DNA of 64,000 bases from an uncultured Pseudomonadota bacterium. GTDB taxonomy: Bacteria; Myxococcota_A; UBA9160; PR03. Position 1 is the first letter of the stretch. Each line of letters starts with the position of its first letter. The notes under the pieces were generated by a model. The model was not told where the DNA came from. It did not search any database and saw only the letters and a list, made by a program, of their open reading frames with translations. The stretch is taken from the NCBI GenBank assembly GCA_900696485.1, contig CAADGG010000078.1:1-64000 (forward strand), written 5' to 3'. Shown in pieces: positions 33,743 through 43,154 of this stretch. A program made the translations under genes and the position numbers.

Positions 33743-35200
33743 TCAGTCCGTGGCGGCGCCGCCCTCGCGCTCGCCGAGCAGGAAGCGGCGCATCTTCTCC
33801 TCGTCGCGCGCGAGCTGCTGGCGCCAGAAGCGGATCTGCTCGAGGCGGCTGCGGCGCAGCACCTGCAGCGAGGTGAGGCGCAGGTTCTCCGCGTAGTGCT
33901 GCATCAGCGCGAAGTAGCGGCTCGAGAGGACTCCGATCACCGGAAACAACAGCACGGCGAGCGCCAGTTCCATGCGTCCGAACTCCGTCCAGTGTCGGAG
34001 CAGGAGCACCCCGCCGGCATAGGCCACGGCGAAGGCCTGGAGTCCGATCCACAGCTCGTAGGTCGCGAGCTGGCTCGGCTCCCGAATCATGCGCTTTGCG
34101 ATCCATCCGGTGACCCGCCGTGGCAGCGCGTTCAGCAGCCAGCCGAGGCCGGCGAGTGGCGCCCCGACGACGCCGATCAGCGCCGCCGGGAGCGTATCGC
34201 GCAGCAGCGGCAGCGCGCCGACCTGACGCCGGAGCGTGTCCTCGGTGACACGCGCACGGGTGCGGGCCTCGCGGTAGGCGGTGAGCCGCTGCTCGAGGCC
34301 GAGCGCCCAGGCCGGCTGGTAGCGCGAGTAGTATTCGATCGCGTCGGCAATCCCCTGTCGGAGTTCGATCCGGCGCGTCGCCTCGTCGCCGATCTCCGGC
34401 AGCAGCAACGGGTCGGAGACGTAGTCCGGGCCGAAGACCTCGTTGGCCGCCGCGACGATCGGGGCCTTCGACAGGTCGTCGAGATGCACGATCAGCTTCT
34501 CGATCCGGCTGCGCAGCTCGGCAGTCAGCCTCGCGACGGTGGCGGCGGGATCGGCTCGGTACGCAGCCTCGTGTCGAGCCAGGGCGATCGGCGCGTCTAC
34601 CCGCAGCGTCAGCTCGCCGCGACGGCGCCCGTTCGGCCGCGAGAAATTGAGGCCGATCGGGACGACTCGGACTCCCAGCGAGAAGCCGCACCGGGCTTCG
34701 GCCTCGAAGCCGATCCGGATCGCGCCGGTGCGCATCTCCTTGACCTGCGGGTCCACGTGGCTGATGCCCTCGGGGAAGATCCCGATCACGCCGCCGGCTT
34801 CGAGCAGCTCGTGGCAGCGCTGGAAGACCTCGACGTTGCCGGCCATCCGTTCGGCGGCGTCGAGCCTGCGATGGATCGGGAGGACGCCGAGCCGCGCCAG
34901 CACGCGGGCGCGCCAGCGCGCGTCGAACATCGTACTGCGCGCCAGGAAGTGGACCTTGCGAGGGGTCGCGAGCCCGATCGCGAAGGCGTCGACGATGCTG
35001 TTCGGGTGGTTGGCGGCCAGGATCAGCGGGCCGCGTTCGGGGACGTTCTCGGCGCCGCGCACCACGGTGCGGCGAAAGAAGGCGCGCATCGCCAGGGCGA
35101 CGAGCGCCCGGGCGCAGCGATAGAAGCCGTCGGCGTCGGGGTGCAGCGGAACCGGATCGGTCCGGGAGCGCGCCGGCGCGGGCGGGCTCGGCGAGGACAC
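33743..35200 (-). CDS. Glycerolipid acyltransferase (PlsC-type) with long C-terminal membrane region
   Basis: A 485-residue acyltransferase. N-terminal PlsC domain (about 45-230) with N-H65-P-N-S-I-V-D71, a H-x5-D spacing as in GPAT-type relatives rather than H-x4-D, and F-P-E-G. After a helical linker the C-terminal part has about four hydrophobic segments (roughly 330-440) and a charged tail. It would acylate glycerol-3-phosphate or lysophosphatidate at the inner membrane. ATG 35200, divergent from trkA. Confidence 0.83.
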   Translation of the reverse strand: MSSPSPPAPARSRTDPVPLHPDADGFYRCARALVALAMRAFFRRTVVRGAENVPERGPLILAANHPNSIVDAFAIGLATPRKVHFLARSTMFDARWRARVLARLGVLPIHRRLDAAERMAGNVEVFQRCHELLEAGGVIGIFPEGISHVDPQVKEMRTGAIRIGFEAEARCGFSLGVRVVPIGLNFSRPNGRRRGELTLRVDAPIALARHEAAYRADPAATVARLTAELRSRIEKLIVHLDDLSKAPIVAAANEVFGPDYVSDPLLLPEIGDEATRRIELRQGIADAIEYYSRYQPAWALGLEQRLTAYREARTRARVTEDTLRRQVGALPLLRDTLPAALIGVVGAPLAGLGWLLNALPRRVTGWIAKRMIREPSQLATYELWIGLQAFAVAYAGGVLLLRHWTEFGRMELALAVLLFPVIGVLSSRYFALMQHYAENLRLTSLQVLRRSRLEQIRFWRQQLARDEEKMRRFLLGEREGGAATD

Positions 35201-35353
35201 CGCCGATCAGCGGCCGCCCGGCGCAGCAGCCGGGTGGTTCCTGGACGGTATCCGAACGCAGTGGCGGGATGACAGATCGAGCCCTCCGCGGGCGGCGCAG
35301 TTGACAGCAGGCGGCGCTTGCGGACCCTAGCCCGATCCGGAGGGGGCGGCTCG

Positions 35354-36724
35354 TTGCAGATCCTGATCGTCGGCGGAGGTCTCGTCGGCTCGACGCTGGC
35401 CGCCCGCTTGTCCCAGAGCGGTCGCGACGTGGTGCTGATCGAGCGCGACGGTGAGCTGGCGCGCCGCCTCACCGCCAAGCTCGACGTCCAGGTGATCGAG
35501 GCCGACGGCACGCTCGCGCGGGTGCTGCGTGAGGCCGGCATCGAGAAGGCCGACGTCGTCGTCGCGATGACCGAGAGCGACGAGGCGAACATGGTCGTGG
35601 CGATGCTGTCGGCGACGCTGTTCGAGGTGCCCTGCATGCTGGTCCGGCTGCGCAACGCCGGACACGAGGAAGGCTTCGCGTGGATCGCCCGGGAGCGTCA
35701 TCGCGACTACCGGGCCATCAATCCGGTCTCGGCCGCCGTGGATCGCATCCTCGCCTTGCTGGTGGTGCCGGGCGCCCTCGATGTCGCGCCGTTCATGGAC
35801 GGCGAGCTGCTGGTGGCGGGCTTCCGCATCCGGGACGGCTCGGATCTCGCCGGCCTCACCGTTTCGCACATGAGCCTGCTGTTCGCCGATGCCCCGACGC
35901 TCGTCGCCGCGATCCAGCGCGGTCCGCGCTGGATCGTGCCGCACGGCGGCGAGGAGCTGCGCGCGGGCGACATCGCCTACTTTGCGATCGCGCGCGCCGA
36001 TCTCGCCAACGTGATCGCGCTCGTGCGCGGCGAGCCGGCGCGTCGATCCGGCGGCTCCGATCGCCCGCGCGTGCTGATCGCCGGGGCCACGCGGATCGGT
36101 CTCGATCTGGCGCGCCGGCTCGAGGCCGAGGACGTGCGCGTGGTGTTGATCGAAGAGGATCCGGTGCGGGCCCGCGAAGCCGCCGAGCAGCTCGGCGACA
36201 CGCTGGTCGTCCACGGCCACCCCACCGACGAGACGTTGCTCGAGGAAGAGGACATCGAGCGCGTCTCGACCTTCGTGGCCGTGACGGAGGACTACGAAGA
36301 CAACCTGGTGGCGGGGCTGTTGGCGCGACGCCTCGGCGCCGAGCGCGCGTTCGCGTTGATCGACAATCCGGACCTGGTGCACCTGATCGGTGAGGTCGCC
36401 ATCGATGCGATCATCAGCCCGCGCTTGCTGGCCGTGAGCCTGGCGTTGCAGCACATCCGCGGCACCGGCGTGCGCTCGGTGGCGGCGCTGCTCGAGGACC
36501 GCATCGAGGTGATCGAGGCCGAGTGCGCCGAAGGCTCGCGGCTGGTCGGGAAACCGCTGGCGGATCTAAGCCTGCCGCGGGGCATGCTGATCGCCGCGCT
36601 GCGACGGGATGGACGCATCGTCGTGCCGCGGGGCCACGACCGGATCGAGGCGGGAGACACCGTCCTGTTCGTCACGACCCTCGAGGAGGCGCCGCGGGTC
36701 TCCACACTGCTCAGCGCCGACTGA
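35354..36724 (+). CDS. trkA: Trk potassium uptake system regulatory subunit TrkA
   Basis: Peripheral NAD(H)-binding subunit that gates TrkH. The 456-residue protein has the expected two halves, each with RCK_N and RCK_C: I-V-G-G-G-L-V-G-S (5-13) starts the first, and I-A-G-A-T-R-I-G starts the second near residue 240. TTG 35354 has GGAGGGGG upstream and gives the canonical L-Q-I-L-I-V-G-G-G start; a start at 35318 would add 12 unlikely residues. trkH follows after 27 bases. Confidence 0.9.
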   Translation: MQILIVGGGLVGSTLAARLSQSGRDVVLIERDGELARRLTAKLDVQVIEADGTLARVLREAGIEKADVVVAMTESDEANMVVAMLSATLFEVPCMLVRLRNAGHEEGFAWIARERHRDYRAINPVSAAVDRILALLVVPGALDVAPFMDGELLVAGFRIRDGSDLAGLTVSHMSLLFADAPTLVAAIQRGPRWIVPHGGEELRAGDIAYFAIARADLANVIALVRGEPARRSGGSDRPRVLIAGATRIGLDLARRLEAEDVRVVLIEEDPVRAREAAEQLGDTLVVHGHPTDETLLEEEDIERVSTFVAVTEDYEDNLVAGLLARRLGAERAFALIDNPDLVHLIGEVAIDAIISPRLLAVSLALQHIRGTGVRSVAALLEDRIEVIEAECAEGSRLVGKPLADLSLPRGMLIAALRRDGRIVVPRGHDRIEAGDTVLFVTTLEEAPRVSTLLSAD

Positions 36725-36751
36725 TGGCGCCCGGCCGCCGGTGAGCATGCG

Positions 36752-38191
36752 GTGAATCTTCGCCTCGACGTCCGTGTTCTCGGGGTTCTCGTCGCGTCGC
36801 TCGGCGCGTTCCACCTGTTGCCGCTCGCCGCCGCACTGTGGTTCCGCGAGTCGCCGTGGCCATGGCTCGCGAGCGGCGCTGGCGTCGCGCTGCTCGGACT
36901 CGCGGCGCAGACCCTGGCGCGTCCGCGCAGCCGGACGCTGCGACCCCGCGACGCCTATCTGGTCGTCGCGGCCGGCTGGCTGCTGGCCTCGCTGGTCGGC
37001 GCCGTTCCGTATCTCGCGCTCGGCGTGCTCGGCCCGATCGACGCCCTCTTCGAGTCGGTCTCGGGCTTCACGACCACCGGCTCCACGGTGCTGGCGGGTC
37101 TCGAGAGCGCCCCGCGCGGCTTGCTGCTGTGGCGCGCGCTGTCGCAATGGGTCGGCGGCATGGGCATCATCCTGTTCGCCGTGGCGGTGCTGCCGCTGCT
37201 CGGGATCGGCGGGATGCAGCTGTTTCGTGTCGAGGTGCCCGGGCCCGTCAAGGACAAGCTGCGTCCGCGCGTCATCGAGACGGCACGGCGCCTGTGGGCG
37301 ATCTATGTCGGCCTCACCGCACTGGAGTGGGGTGCGCTGCGGGTCGCCGGCATGAGCGGGTTCGACGCGCTCTGCCACGCGTTCACGACGCTCTCGAGCG
37401 GTGGCTTCTCGACGCGCGACGCCTCGATCGGCGGCTTCGAGTCTGCGGTCATCGAGTGGATCGTGATCGTCTTCATGATCCTCGCCGGCATCAACTTCGT
37501 GCTGTTATGGCGCGCGTTCGTCGAGGGGCCGCGGGTGGCCTCGCGAGACATCGAGCTGCGCTACTACGTCGCCATGCTCGTCGTGGGGACGCTCGTGGCC
37601 GCTCTGGTGCTCCCGCCAGCGCATGCGCTGGGTGTGGAGGCGACGATCCGCAGCGCGCTGTTCAGCATCGTCGCCGTCACCACCACGACCGGCTACGCGA
37701 CGGTGGACTTCGAGCAATGGCCCGCGCTCGGTCAACTGGTGCTGCTGCAGCTGATGATCCTCGGCGGCATGGCCGGGTCGACGGCCGGCGGCGTGAAGAG
37801 CCTGCGCGTGCTGATCGGTTTCCGCGCCGTCGGCGTCGCGGTGGAGAAGCTGGTGCACCCGCACTCGGTGCGGCCGGTCAAGTACGGCGGGCGCGCGGTT
37901 CCGGAGGAGATCGTCGCCGGGGTCTGGGCGTTCTTCACCGCGTACTTTGCGATTGCGGCGCTGGCGGCCGCAGTCGTCGCCGGGGCCGGCTACGACGTCA
38001 CGACGGCCGTCTCGAGCGCACTCACGACCCTCGGGAACGTCGGTCCCGGACTCGGCGACGTCGGTCCCTACGAGAACTTCGCGCACATGCCGGCGCACGT
38101 GAAGCTCGTGCTGGCGGGATGCATGCTGGCCGGGCGGCTCGAGGTGTTCACGATCCTCGTGCTGATCCAGCCGGGATTCTGGCGGCGCTGA
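36752..38191 (+). CDS. trkH: Trk potassium channel subunit TrkH
   Basis: Membrane-embedded K+ translocating subunit, 479 residues. Four pore repeats are visible through T-T-T-G-S near 110, L-S-S-G-G-F-S, T-T-T-T-G-Y-A and L-G-N-V-G-P-G-L-G; the G-G-M-A-G-S-T-A-G-G-V-K block is typical of TrkH. GTG start at 36752, close behind trkA, so the two form a complete Trk uptake pair. Confidence 0.92.
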   Translation: MNLRLDVRVLGVLVASLGAFHLLPLAAALWFRESPWPWLASGAGVALLGLAAQTLARPRSRTLRPRDAYLVVAAGWLLASLVGAVPYLALGVLGPIDALFESVSGFTTTGSTVLAGLESAPRGLLLWRALSQWVGGMGIILFAVAVLPLLGIGGMQLFRVEVPGPVKDKLRPRVIETARRLWAIYVGLTALEWGALRVAGMSGFDALCHAFTTLSSGGFSTRDASIGGFESAVIEWIVIVFMILAGINFVLLWRAFVEGPRVASRDIELRYYVAMLVVGTLVAALVLPPAHALGVEATIRSALFSIVAVTTTTGYATVDFEQWPALGQLVLLQLMILGGMAGSTAGGVKSLRVLIGFRAVGVAVEKLVHPHSVRPVKYGGRAVPEEIVAGVWAFFTAYFAIAALAAAVVAGAGYDVTTAVSSALTTLGNVGPGLGDVGPYENFAHMPAHVKLVLAGCMLAGRLEVFTILVLIQPGFWRR

Positions 38192-38220
38192 ACGGCTGCC
38201 CGGCCGGCCACGCGGTGCGT

Positions 38221-39174
38221 TCAGCGCTCCGTCGCGGCACGCAGCGGGCCGTCCGCGGAGAACTCCGAACGTTCCGCGAGTTCGGCGATCGACAGCACAC
38301 CGGTAGAGCGCACGCCGCGGATGATCCAGGTCGGGAAGCTGCGAGCCCCCGCCGCGCGACACACGGCGACCGGCGGACCGGGGCGGCCGCCCGGGGAGCA
38401 TTCGACGTACGGCAACCGGTGTGCCGACGCGCCGAAGAGCGCCTTCTGATCCTGACAGTGCGTACACCACGACGCGCCGTAGAAGCGCGCGCCGGTCTCG
38501 TCGAGATGGGTCGCGAGCGCCCGGAGCTGCGGGTCTTCGGGCCCGGCAGCGTCGCTGATGCCACCCGGATCAGAGAAATGCAGCAAACCGCCGACCAACG
38601 CGACGCCGGCGACGGACGCGACGAGTGGCCGCCAGACGGGGCCCAGCATCGGGGCCCGGAGCCGCTGGGTGAGCGCCACGCCGAAACAGACCGCCACGAG
38701 CCCCGCCGAAGCGAGGCACCAAGTACACGTCGCGCCGATCGCGAAGATCGAGACGGCCGTCAGATAGAGGCTCACGCCCAACGCGATCGTCGTGAGCGCG
38801 AGGGCCAACGCGGCGTGGCGCGGCACGGGGCGAACGAACAGCGCCACCGCTGCGATGGCTGCGTAGCCGGCGAGCCCCCAGGCCGCGGTCGGGATCCCGA
38901 AGAAGGACGCGAAGCGGCTGCTCTGGACGAGGTCGCAGCCGGCGCCTGCGGCACAGGCCGCCGGCAGCGTCTCGAGGAGGGCGACGACCGTCAGGTAGCC
39001 CGCGAGCGCGACGCCGGCGAGGGCGGGGAGGAGCAGCGGAACGTTCGGCAGCGGCCGCTTGCGGAGCTGGCGCTCGGCGGCCAGGCGCCGCCGCCGTTCG
39101 GCTTTGCTGCTGGGCGGACCGCTGCGGGCTGCGGCCGTCGTCGAGTCCTCGTAACGGGGGTGGGGGGGGCTCAG
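38221..39174 (-). CDS. VKOR-thioredoxin fusion, disulfide-forming membrane protein; apparent CTG start
   Basis: A vitamin-K-epoxide-reductase family protein fused to a thioredoxin-like domain, which makes periplasmic disulfides with quinone. Seen: C74 and C80-D in the first loop with G-I-P-T nearby, redox C150-T-W-C153, and the thioredoxin C237-T-H-C240. No ATG, GTG or TTG occurs in frame before V110 (38847), which would remove the first helix and cysteine pair. The frame is open back to a stop near 39255, and CTG 39174, with GGGAGA upstream, is the best start (317 residues). A frameshift error is the alternative. Confidence 0.75.
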   Translation of the reverse strand: MSPPHPRYEDSTTAAARSGPPSSKAERRRRLAAERQLRKRPLPNVPLLLPALAGVALAGYLTVVALLETLPAACAAGAGCDLVQSSRFASFFGIPTAAWGLAGYAAIAAVALFVRPVPRHAALALALTTIALGVSLYLTAVSIFAIGATCTWCLASAGLVAVCFGVALTQRLRAPMLGPVWRPLVASVAGVALVGGLLHFSDPGGISDAAGPEDPQLRALATHLDETGARFYGASWCTHCQDQKALFGASAHRLPYVECSPGGRPGPPVAVCRAAGARSFPTWIIRGVRSTGVLSIAELAERSEFSADGPLRAATER

Positions 39175-39238
39175 GGCTGGTTCTCCCGGGGCGCTGGCGG
39201 GAAGGCCAGACCGCGCTTCGCTGACCGGCGCTTCCGGT

Positions 39239-39511
39239 TCAGGGAGGGCTACTCACCGGTGCTTCCGGATCCCTGGCCGGCCGCGCCGGAGCCGGCGCTG
39301 GTTCCTCGATCTCGAGCTGGAGCTGGCGGTACTGCTCGCATTCCATCCGCATCGTGCGGATCTGCTCGCGCAGCAGATCGTTCTCCGTCTCGATGCGCTG
39401 GATCTCGCCCGGCGTGATCCGGCAGCCCGGCAGCGCTGCGAGCAGGAGCAGCGAGCCGGACAGCAGCAGACCCCGCAGGGCGCGAGGCCGCACACCTCGG
39501 TCGGACGGCAT
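39239..39511 (-). CDS. Small coiled-coil lipoprotein
   Basis: A 90-residue lipoprotein: basic N-terminus, hydrophobic segment, lipobox L-A-A-L-P-G-C30, then a charged helix (E-I-Q-R-I-E-T-E-N-D-L-L-R-E-Q-I) and a Pro/Ala-rich tail. ATG 39511. It lies 65 bases upstream of the VKOR gene on the same strand and is probably co-transcribed with it. Not assigned to a family. Confidence 0.6.
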   Translation of the reverse strand: MPSDRGVRPRALRGLLLSGSLLLLAALPGCRITPGEIQRIETENDLLREQIRTMRMECEQYRQLQLEIEEPAPAPARPARDPEAPVSSPP

Positions 39512-39723
39512 GCGGGCGAGGATACCGCAGCGTGCTGCCGTCACGGCGATTCGGGTCGCGGCGGGGGCAACCGCGTGCCGGAGCACTCGCAGTCGCGGGG
39601 GCAGAGGAGTCCGGTTTCGTAACCAGCATCCCCGCTTACGAGGCGGAGAGGGGGCGTTTTCCCCTCAAGTACCGATTCGAGTCGTCCGAGAACGACATGG
39701 AACTCAGCCGGAGCGGCCACACC

Positions 39724-40413
39724 ATGCGAATCCTTCGAAGTGCCGCGTTCCTCTCGTTGTTCGCGCTGGCGGGGAGCGCACAAGCAATCTCGTTCACCAA
39801 CGTGGTGAATGCATCGATTGCAGACAACGCGGGCGACACGAACCCAGTCCTGACCACGATCGACACGACGGGTTCGTTCGGCCTCGGCTGGCAGGTTGCG
39901 TCGGTGTCGCTCGAGCTCGTGCTGAACCACACGTGGGTCGGCGATCTCGCGATCGAACTGTGGAGTCCGAGCGGCACGGAGATCCAGTTGATGGCCCGGC
40001 CGGGCAGCACGATCGGCGACGAGCAGCGCGGTTCGCCTTGGGGGGACAGCTCGAACCTGCGTGTCACCGATCCGATCCGCTTCCTCGATAGCGCCGTCGT
40101 CTCGGCCGAGACGATGGGCTCGACCGTCAACGGCAACCGCACGGTGCCGGCCGGAGCCTTCCGGCCCGATGCGGATGGTTGGACGACGGACATCACGACA
40201 CTCGCGGGCTTTCTCGGCGAGCAGGCCGGCGGCCTGTGGACGCTGCGGGTCGGCGACTACGGCGGGGGAGACGTCGGCACGCTGGTGCAGTGGAACCTCG
40301 ACGTGACGGCGGTCTTCGTGCCGGAGCCCGCACCGGCGCTGATGCTGGGGCTCGGCTGCCTCGGCCTGGCGGTCGGAGGCCGGCGCCGCGCGGCCGTCTC
40401 CGCGGCGGCCTAG
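39724..40413 (+). CDS. PEP-CTERM protein with proprotein-convertase P-domain
   Basis: A 229-residue exported protein. Signal peptide ends near A-Q-A (20-22); the body (about 25-195) is a P-domain beta-sandwich with T-W-V-G-D-L-A-I-E-L-W-S-P and the terminal G-D-V-G-T-L-V-Q-W-N-L-D-V. The tail V-P-E-P-A-P (199-204), hydrophobic helix and G-G-R-R-R is a PEP-CTERM signal. ATG 39724 gives a normal signal peptide; an in-frame ATG at 39697 adds nine residues. A small hairpin GAGGGG/CCCCTC (39648-39666) precedes it. Confidence 0.83.
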   Translation: MRILRSAAFLSLFALAGSAQAISFTNVVNASIADNAGDTNPVLTTIDTTGSFGLGWQVASVSLELVLNHTWVGDLAIELWSPSGTEIQLMARPGSTIGDEQRGSPWGDSSNLRVTDPIRFLDSAVVSAETMGSTVNGNRTVPAGAFRPDADGWTTDITTLAGFLGEQAGGLWTLRVGDYGGGDVGTLVQWNLDVTAVFVPEPAPALMLGLGCLGLAVGGRRRAAVSAAA

Positions 40414-40537
40414 GCGTCGCCGTCGATCGGCCGTCCTCGAGCGCTCCCACGCCTGCATGATGCGTCTGCTGATCGCCCGCCTGAGGCCGTCGCGCGGCCG
40501 CCTCGAGTCGAAGCGGCCGCGCGCCGATCCAGGGAAC

Positions 40538-43063
40538 ATGGCGTCGCCGAGAACCCCGTCGCGCTCGTGGGACCCGACCCTGATCGCCGCCGCGGGTGTG
40601 GCGATCGTCGTCGCGGCGTGGGTGCTGATCGGAAGCCTCACGTGGATCGGACGGCCGTTTCCGGGTTTCCTGGTGCTCGACAACGGCGTCGTGGCGTCGG
40701 CCGGACTCACACGCTGGCCGGCGACGGCGGGCGGCGCGATCTACCAGCAGCACGTGGTCGCCGTCGACGGTGTGCCGGTCGCCGACGGGGCCGCACTGCG
40801 CGCCCTCGTCGCGCGGGCACCCGCCGGCACGGTGTTTCGCTACGCGCTGTCCGACACCGACGGGGAGCGTCATGTCGACGTGCCGTCCCGTCGTTTCGAT
40901 CGGACCGACTGGCTGTTGCTGTTCGGGACCTATGCCTTCTGTGGTCTCGGCCTGTGTGCGATGGCGCTTTGCATCCGCTTCCTGCGCGGTCGCGACCAGC
41001 TCGCCAACGGCAGCTTCCCGACGCTGTACCTGGTCGGAATCTTCTCGCTCACCGCGATCGATCTCTACGGTCCGTCCCACTGGTTTCGTCTGCACGCGCT
41101 GGCCGAGACGTCGCTGGCTCCTGCGGTGTTCCACCTTGCCCTGGTGTTCCCGCGCACCGCCGCGCTGCTCGTGCGTCAGCCACGTCTGCTGTGGATCCCG
41201 TACGTCGCAGCCGCCGTGCTCGCGGTCTACTACCAGATCGGCCTGCACGACCCGAACGCGTATCGGCTCGCTCACCACATCGCACAGACCGCCTTCGGTG
41301 GCAGCCTCGCGCTCCTGGTGGGGATGCAGGTCTGGCATTGGAGGACCGCGCACGATTTCGATGCGCGACAGCGGATCAAATTGGTGGCGTTCGGCAGTGC
41401 GCTCGCGCTCGGGCCGCAGGTGGTGCTCGCCCTGCTGGCGGTGACGGCCGGCGTCGAGGCGCCGCAGAACGCCATGGCATTCAGCGGCATGCTGTTCCCG
41501 CTCTCGCTGGCCTATGCCGTGCTGGGACAGAATCTGCTCGGGGTCGACCAGGTCCTGCGACGCGTCCTGCACTATGCCGTGCTGACGCTGGCGGTCACCG
41601 GCGTGTATGCCGGCGCCGTCGTCGGTTTCGACGCGGCTTTCCGGGGCTCGTCGCCCGGCGGTCGCGGGATCTCGACGCTGCTGATCGGTCCGCTGGCCGT
41701 GATGGCCCTGCTGCTGTTGCGGGATCGCGTGCAATCGGGAATCGACCGGCTGTTCTTCCGCCGCGCCTGGGACTTCGGACGCGTCGTCGAGGCGACGAGT
41801 GCACGCCTTGCCTCGGTCTCGGACCTGTCGGTGATCGTGGTCGACCTGCAGCGGGCCGTGGCGGATACGCTGCATCCGGAGTGGACGGCGTTCTACGTCC
41901 GGAGCGCACCCGACGACGAACTCGCGTGCGTCGATTCGAGCTGCCCGGATCCCGAGCTCGCCGCGGCCCTGCTCACCGTGGCGACGAGCGCGGCGCAACC
42001 GTGCGAGGGTCCCGATGCCAGCCTGGCCGTGCCGTTCCGGGTCGAGAGCGGCCTCACCGCCGTGCTGCTGCTCGGACGGCGCCGCTCCGGACGCTTCTAC
42101 AGCGGGGATGATCGCCGCCTGCTCCACACGCTCGCCAATCAGGGCGCGGTGGCGATCGAGAACGCGCTGGCCCTCGAGCAGCTACGGCTGTGGAATCGCG
42201 ACCTCGAGGACAAGGTGGCCGCGCGCACCCGGGATCTGGGCGATGCCCTCCGCGACCTGCGCGAGACCCAGGCGCAACTGGTCCATCGCGAGAAGATGGC
42301 TTCGCTGGGGCAGTTCGCGGCCGGGATCGCGCACGAGATGAACAATCCGCTGACCTTCATCGAAGGCAACCTCCATTTCCTGCGCCGCTATTCGGAGACG
42401 CTGACGCGTGCGATCACGTCGTTCGAGAGCGCCGCCGGCGCCGCCAACGCCGAGCAGCTCGCCAAGATCCGCCGCGAGCTCGATCTCGAACACGTGCTCG
42501 GGGATCTCGGCAGCGTCCTCGACGCCTGCGCCGAGGGCGTGGCGCGGACGACCGGGCTCGTGAGTGACTTGCGGACCTTCTCGCGCCTCGACCAGGCGGA
42601 GGTCGCCGCCGTCGATCTCGACGCTGCGCTCGACTCGACGCTGAACCTGTTGCGCAGCCGGCTGATCGGCGTCCACGTCGAACGGCACCGCGGCGAGCTG
42701 CCGCCGGTCGAGTGTCTCGCCGGTCAGATCAACCAGGTCTTCATGAACCTGTTGGCGAACGCCGCGGATGCCGCCGGCGAGGGCGGCCACATCACGGTGC
42801 GGACGGAGCGCTGTGGCGAGAGCCGCGTTGCGATCGAGATCGAGGATGACGGCCCCGGCATTTCTCCCGAGAATCTGGAGCGGATCTTCGATCCGTTCTT
42901 CACCACCAAGGAGCCGGGTCAAGGGACCGGTCTCGGACTCTCCATCAGTTACGGGATCCTGTCGCGACACGGCGGCACGCTGGCGGTCCGGAGTACGAAG
43001 GATGTCGGCAGCTGTTTCCGCGTGGAGCTGCCAGTGCTCGGGAACGAGGTTGCCGGGTCCTGA
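40538..43063 (+). CDS. Membrane sensor histidine kinase with PDZ-like loop, multi-TM region and GAF
   Basis: An 841-residue kinase. One N-terminal helix (about 14-36), a periplasmic PDZ-like segment (V-V-A-V-D-G-V-P-V-A-D-G), seven or more helices (about 125-395), a GAF-like domain (420-570), then HisKA with H599 in G-I-A-H-E-M-N-N-P-L and HATPase_c with N-boxes L-L-A-N-A-A-D-A-A and G-T-G-L-G-L-S. ATG 40538 has AGGGA upstream; ATG 40457 is an alternative. It probably acts with the receiver-kinase protein encoded 92 bases downstream. No DNA-binding regulator is adjacent. Confidence 0.86.
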   Translation: MASPRTPSRSWDPTLIAAAGVAIVVAAWVLIGSLTWIGRPFPGFLVLDNGVVASAGLTRWPATAGGAIYQQHVVAVDGVPVADGAALRALVARAPAGTVFRYALSDTDGERHVDVPSRRFDRTDWLLLFGTYAFCGLGLCAMALCIRFLRGRDQLANGSFPTLYLVGIFSLTAIDLYGPSHWFRLHALAETSLAPAVFHLALVFPRTAALLVRQPRLLWIPYVAAAVLAVYYQIGLHDPNAYRLAHHIAQTAFGGSLALLVGMQVWHWRTAHDFDARQRIKLVAFGSALALGPQVVLALLAVTAGVEAPQNAMAFSGMLFPLSLAYAVLGQNLLGVDQVLRRVLHYAVLTLAVTGVYAGAVVGFDAAFRGSSPGGRGISTLLIGPLAVMALLLLRDRVQSGIDRLFFRRAWDFGRVVEATSARLASVSDLSVIVVDLQRAVADTLHPEWTAFYVRSAPDDELACVDSSCPDPELAAALLTVATSAAQPCEGPDASLAVPFRVESGLTAVLLLGRRRSGRFYSGDDRRLLHTLANQGAVAIENALALEQLRLWNRDLEDKVAARTRDLGDALRDLRETQAQLVHREKMASLGQFAAGIAHEMNNPLTFIEGNLHFLRRYSETLTRAITSFESAAGAANAEQLAKIRRELDLEHVLGDLGSVLDACAEGVARTTGLVSDLRTFSRLDQAEVAAVDLDAALDSTLNLLRSRLIGVHVERHRGELPPVECLAGQINQVFMNLLANAADAAGEGGHITVRTERCGESRVAIEIEDDGPGISPENLERIFDPFFTTKEPGQGTGLGLSISYGILSRHGGTLAVRSTKDVGSCFRVELPVLGNEVAGS

Positions 43064-43154
43064 GTGTCGGTTGCCGTGGCGCTGCGCGTTGCGTGCCGGC
43101 GGTTTGCCGGGGGTCCTCTCCAGTTCAACCGGCGCTTCTCCGATAGCAGACGCC

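Noticed and set aside
38221..38847. VKOR gene starting at GTG 38847
   Set aside because: This would delete the first helix and the first redox cysteine pair, which are encoded in frame upstream.
36838..39417. An 859-codon plus-strand frame across trkH and the VKOR gene
   Set aside because: Arg/Gly-rich composition and complete overlap with two motif-supported genes; it is a high-GC shadow.
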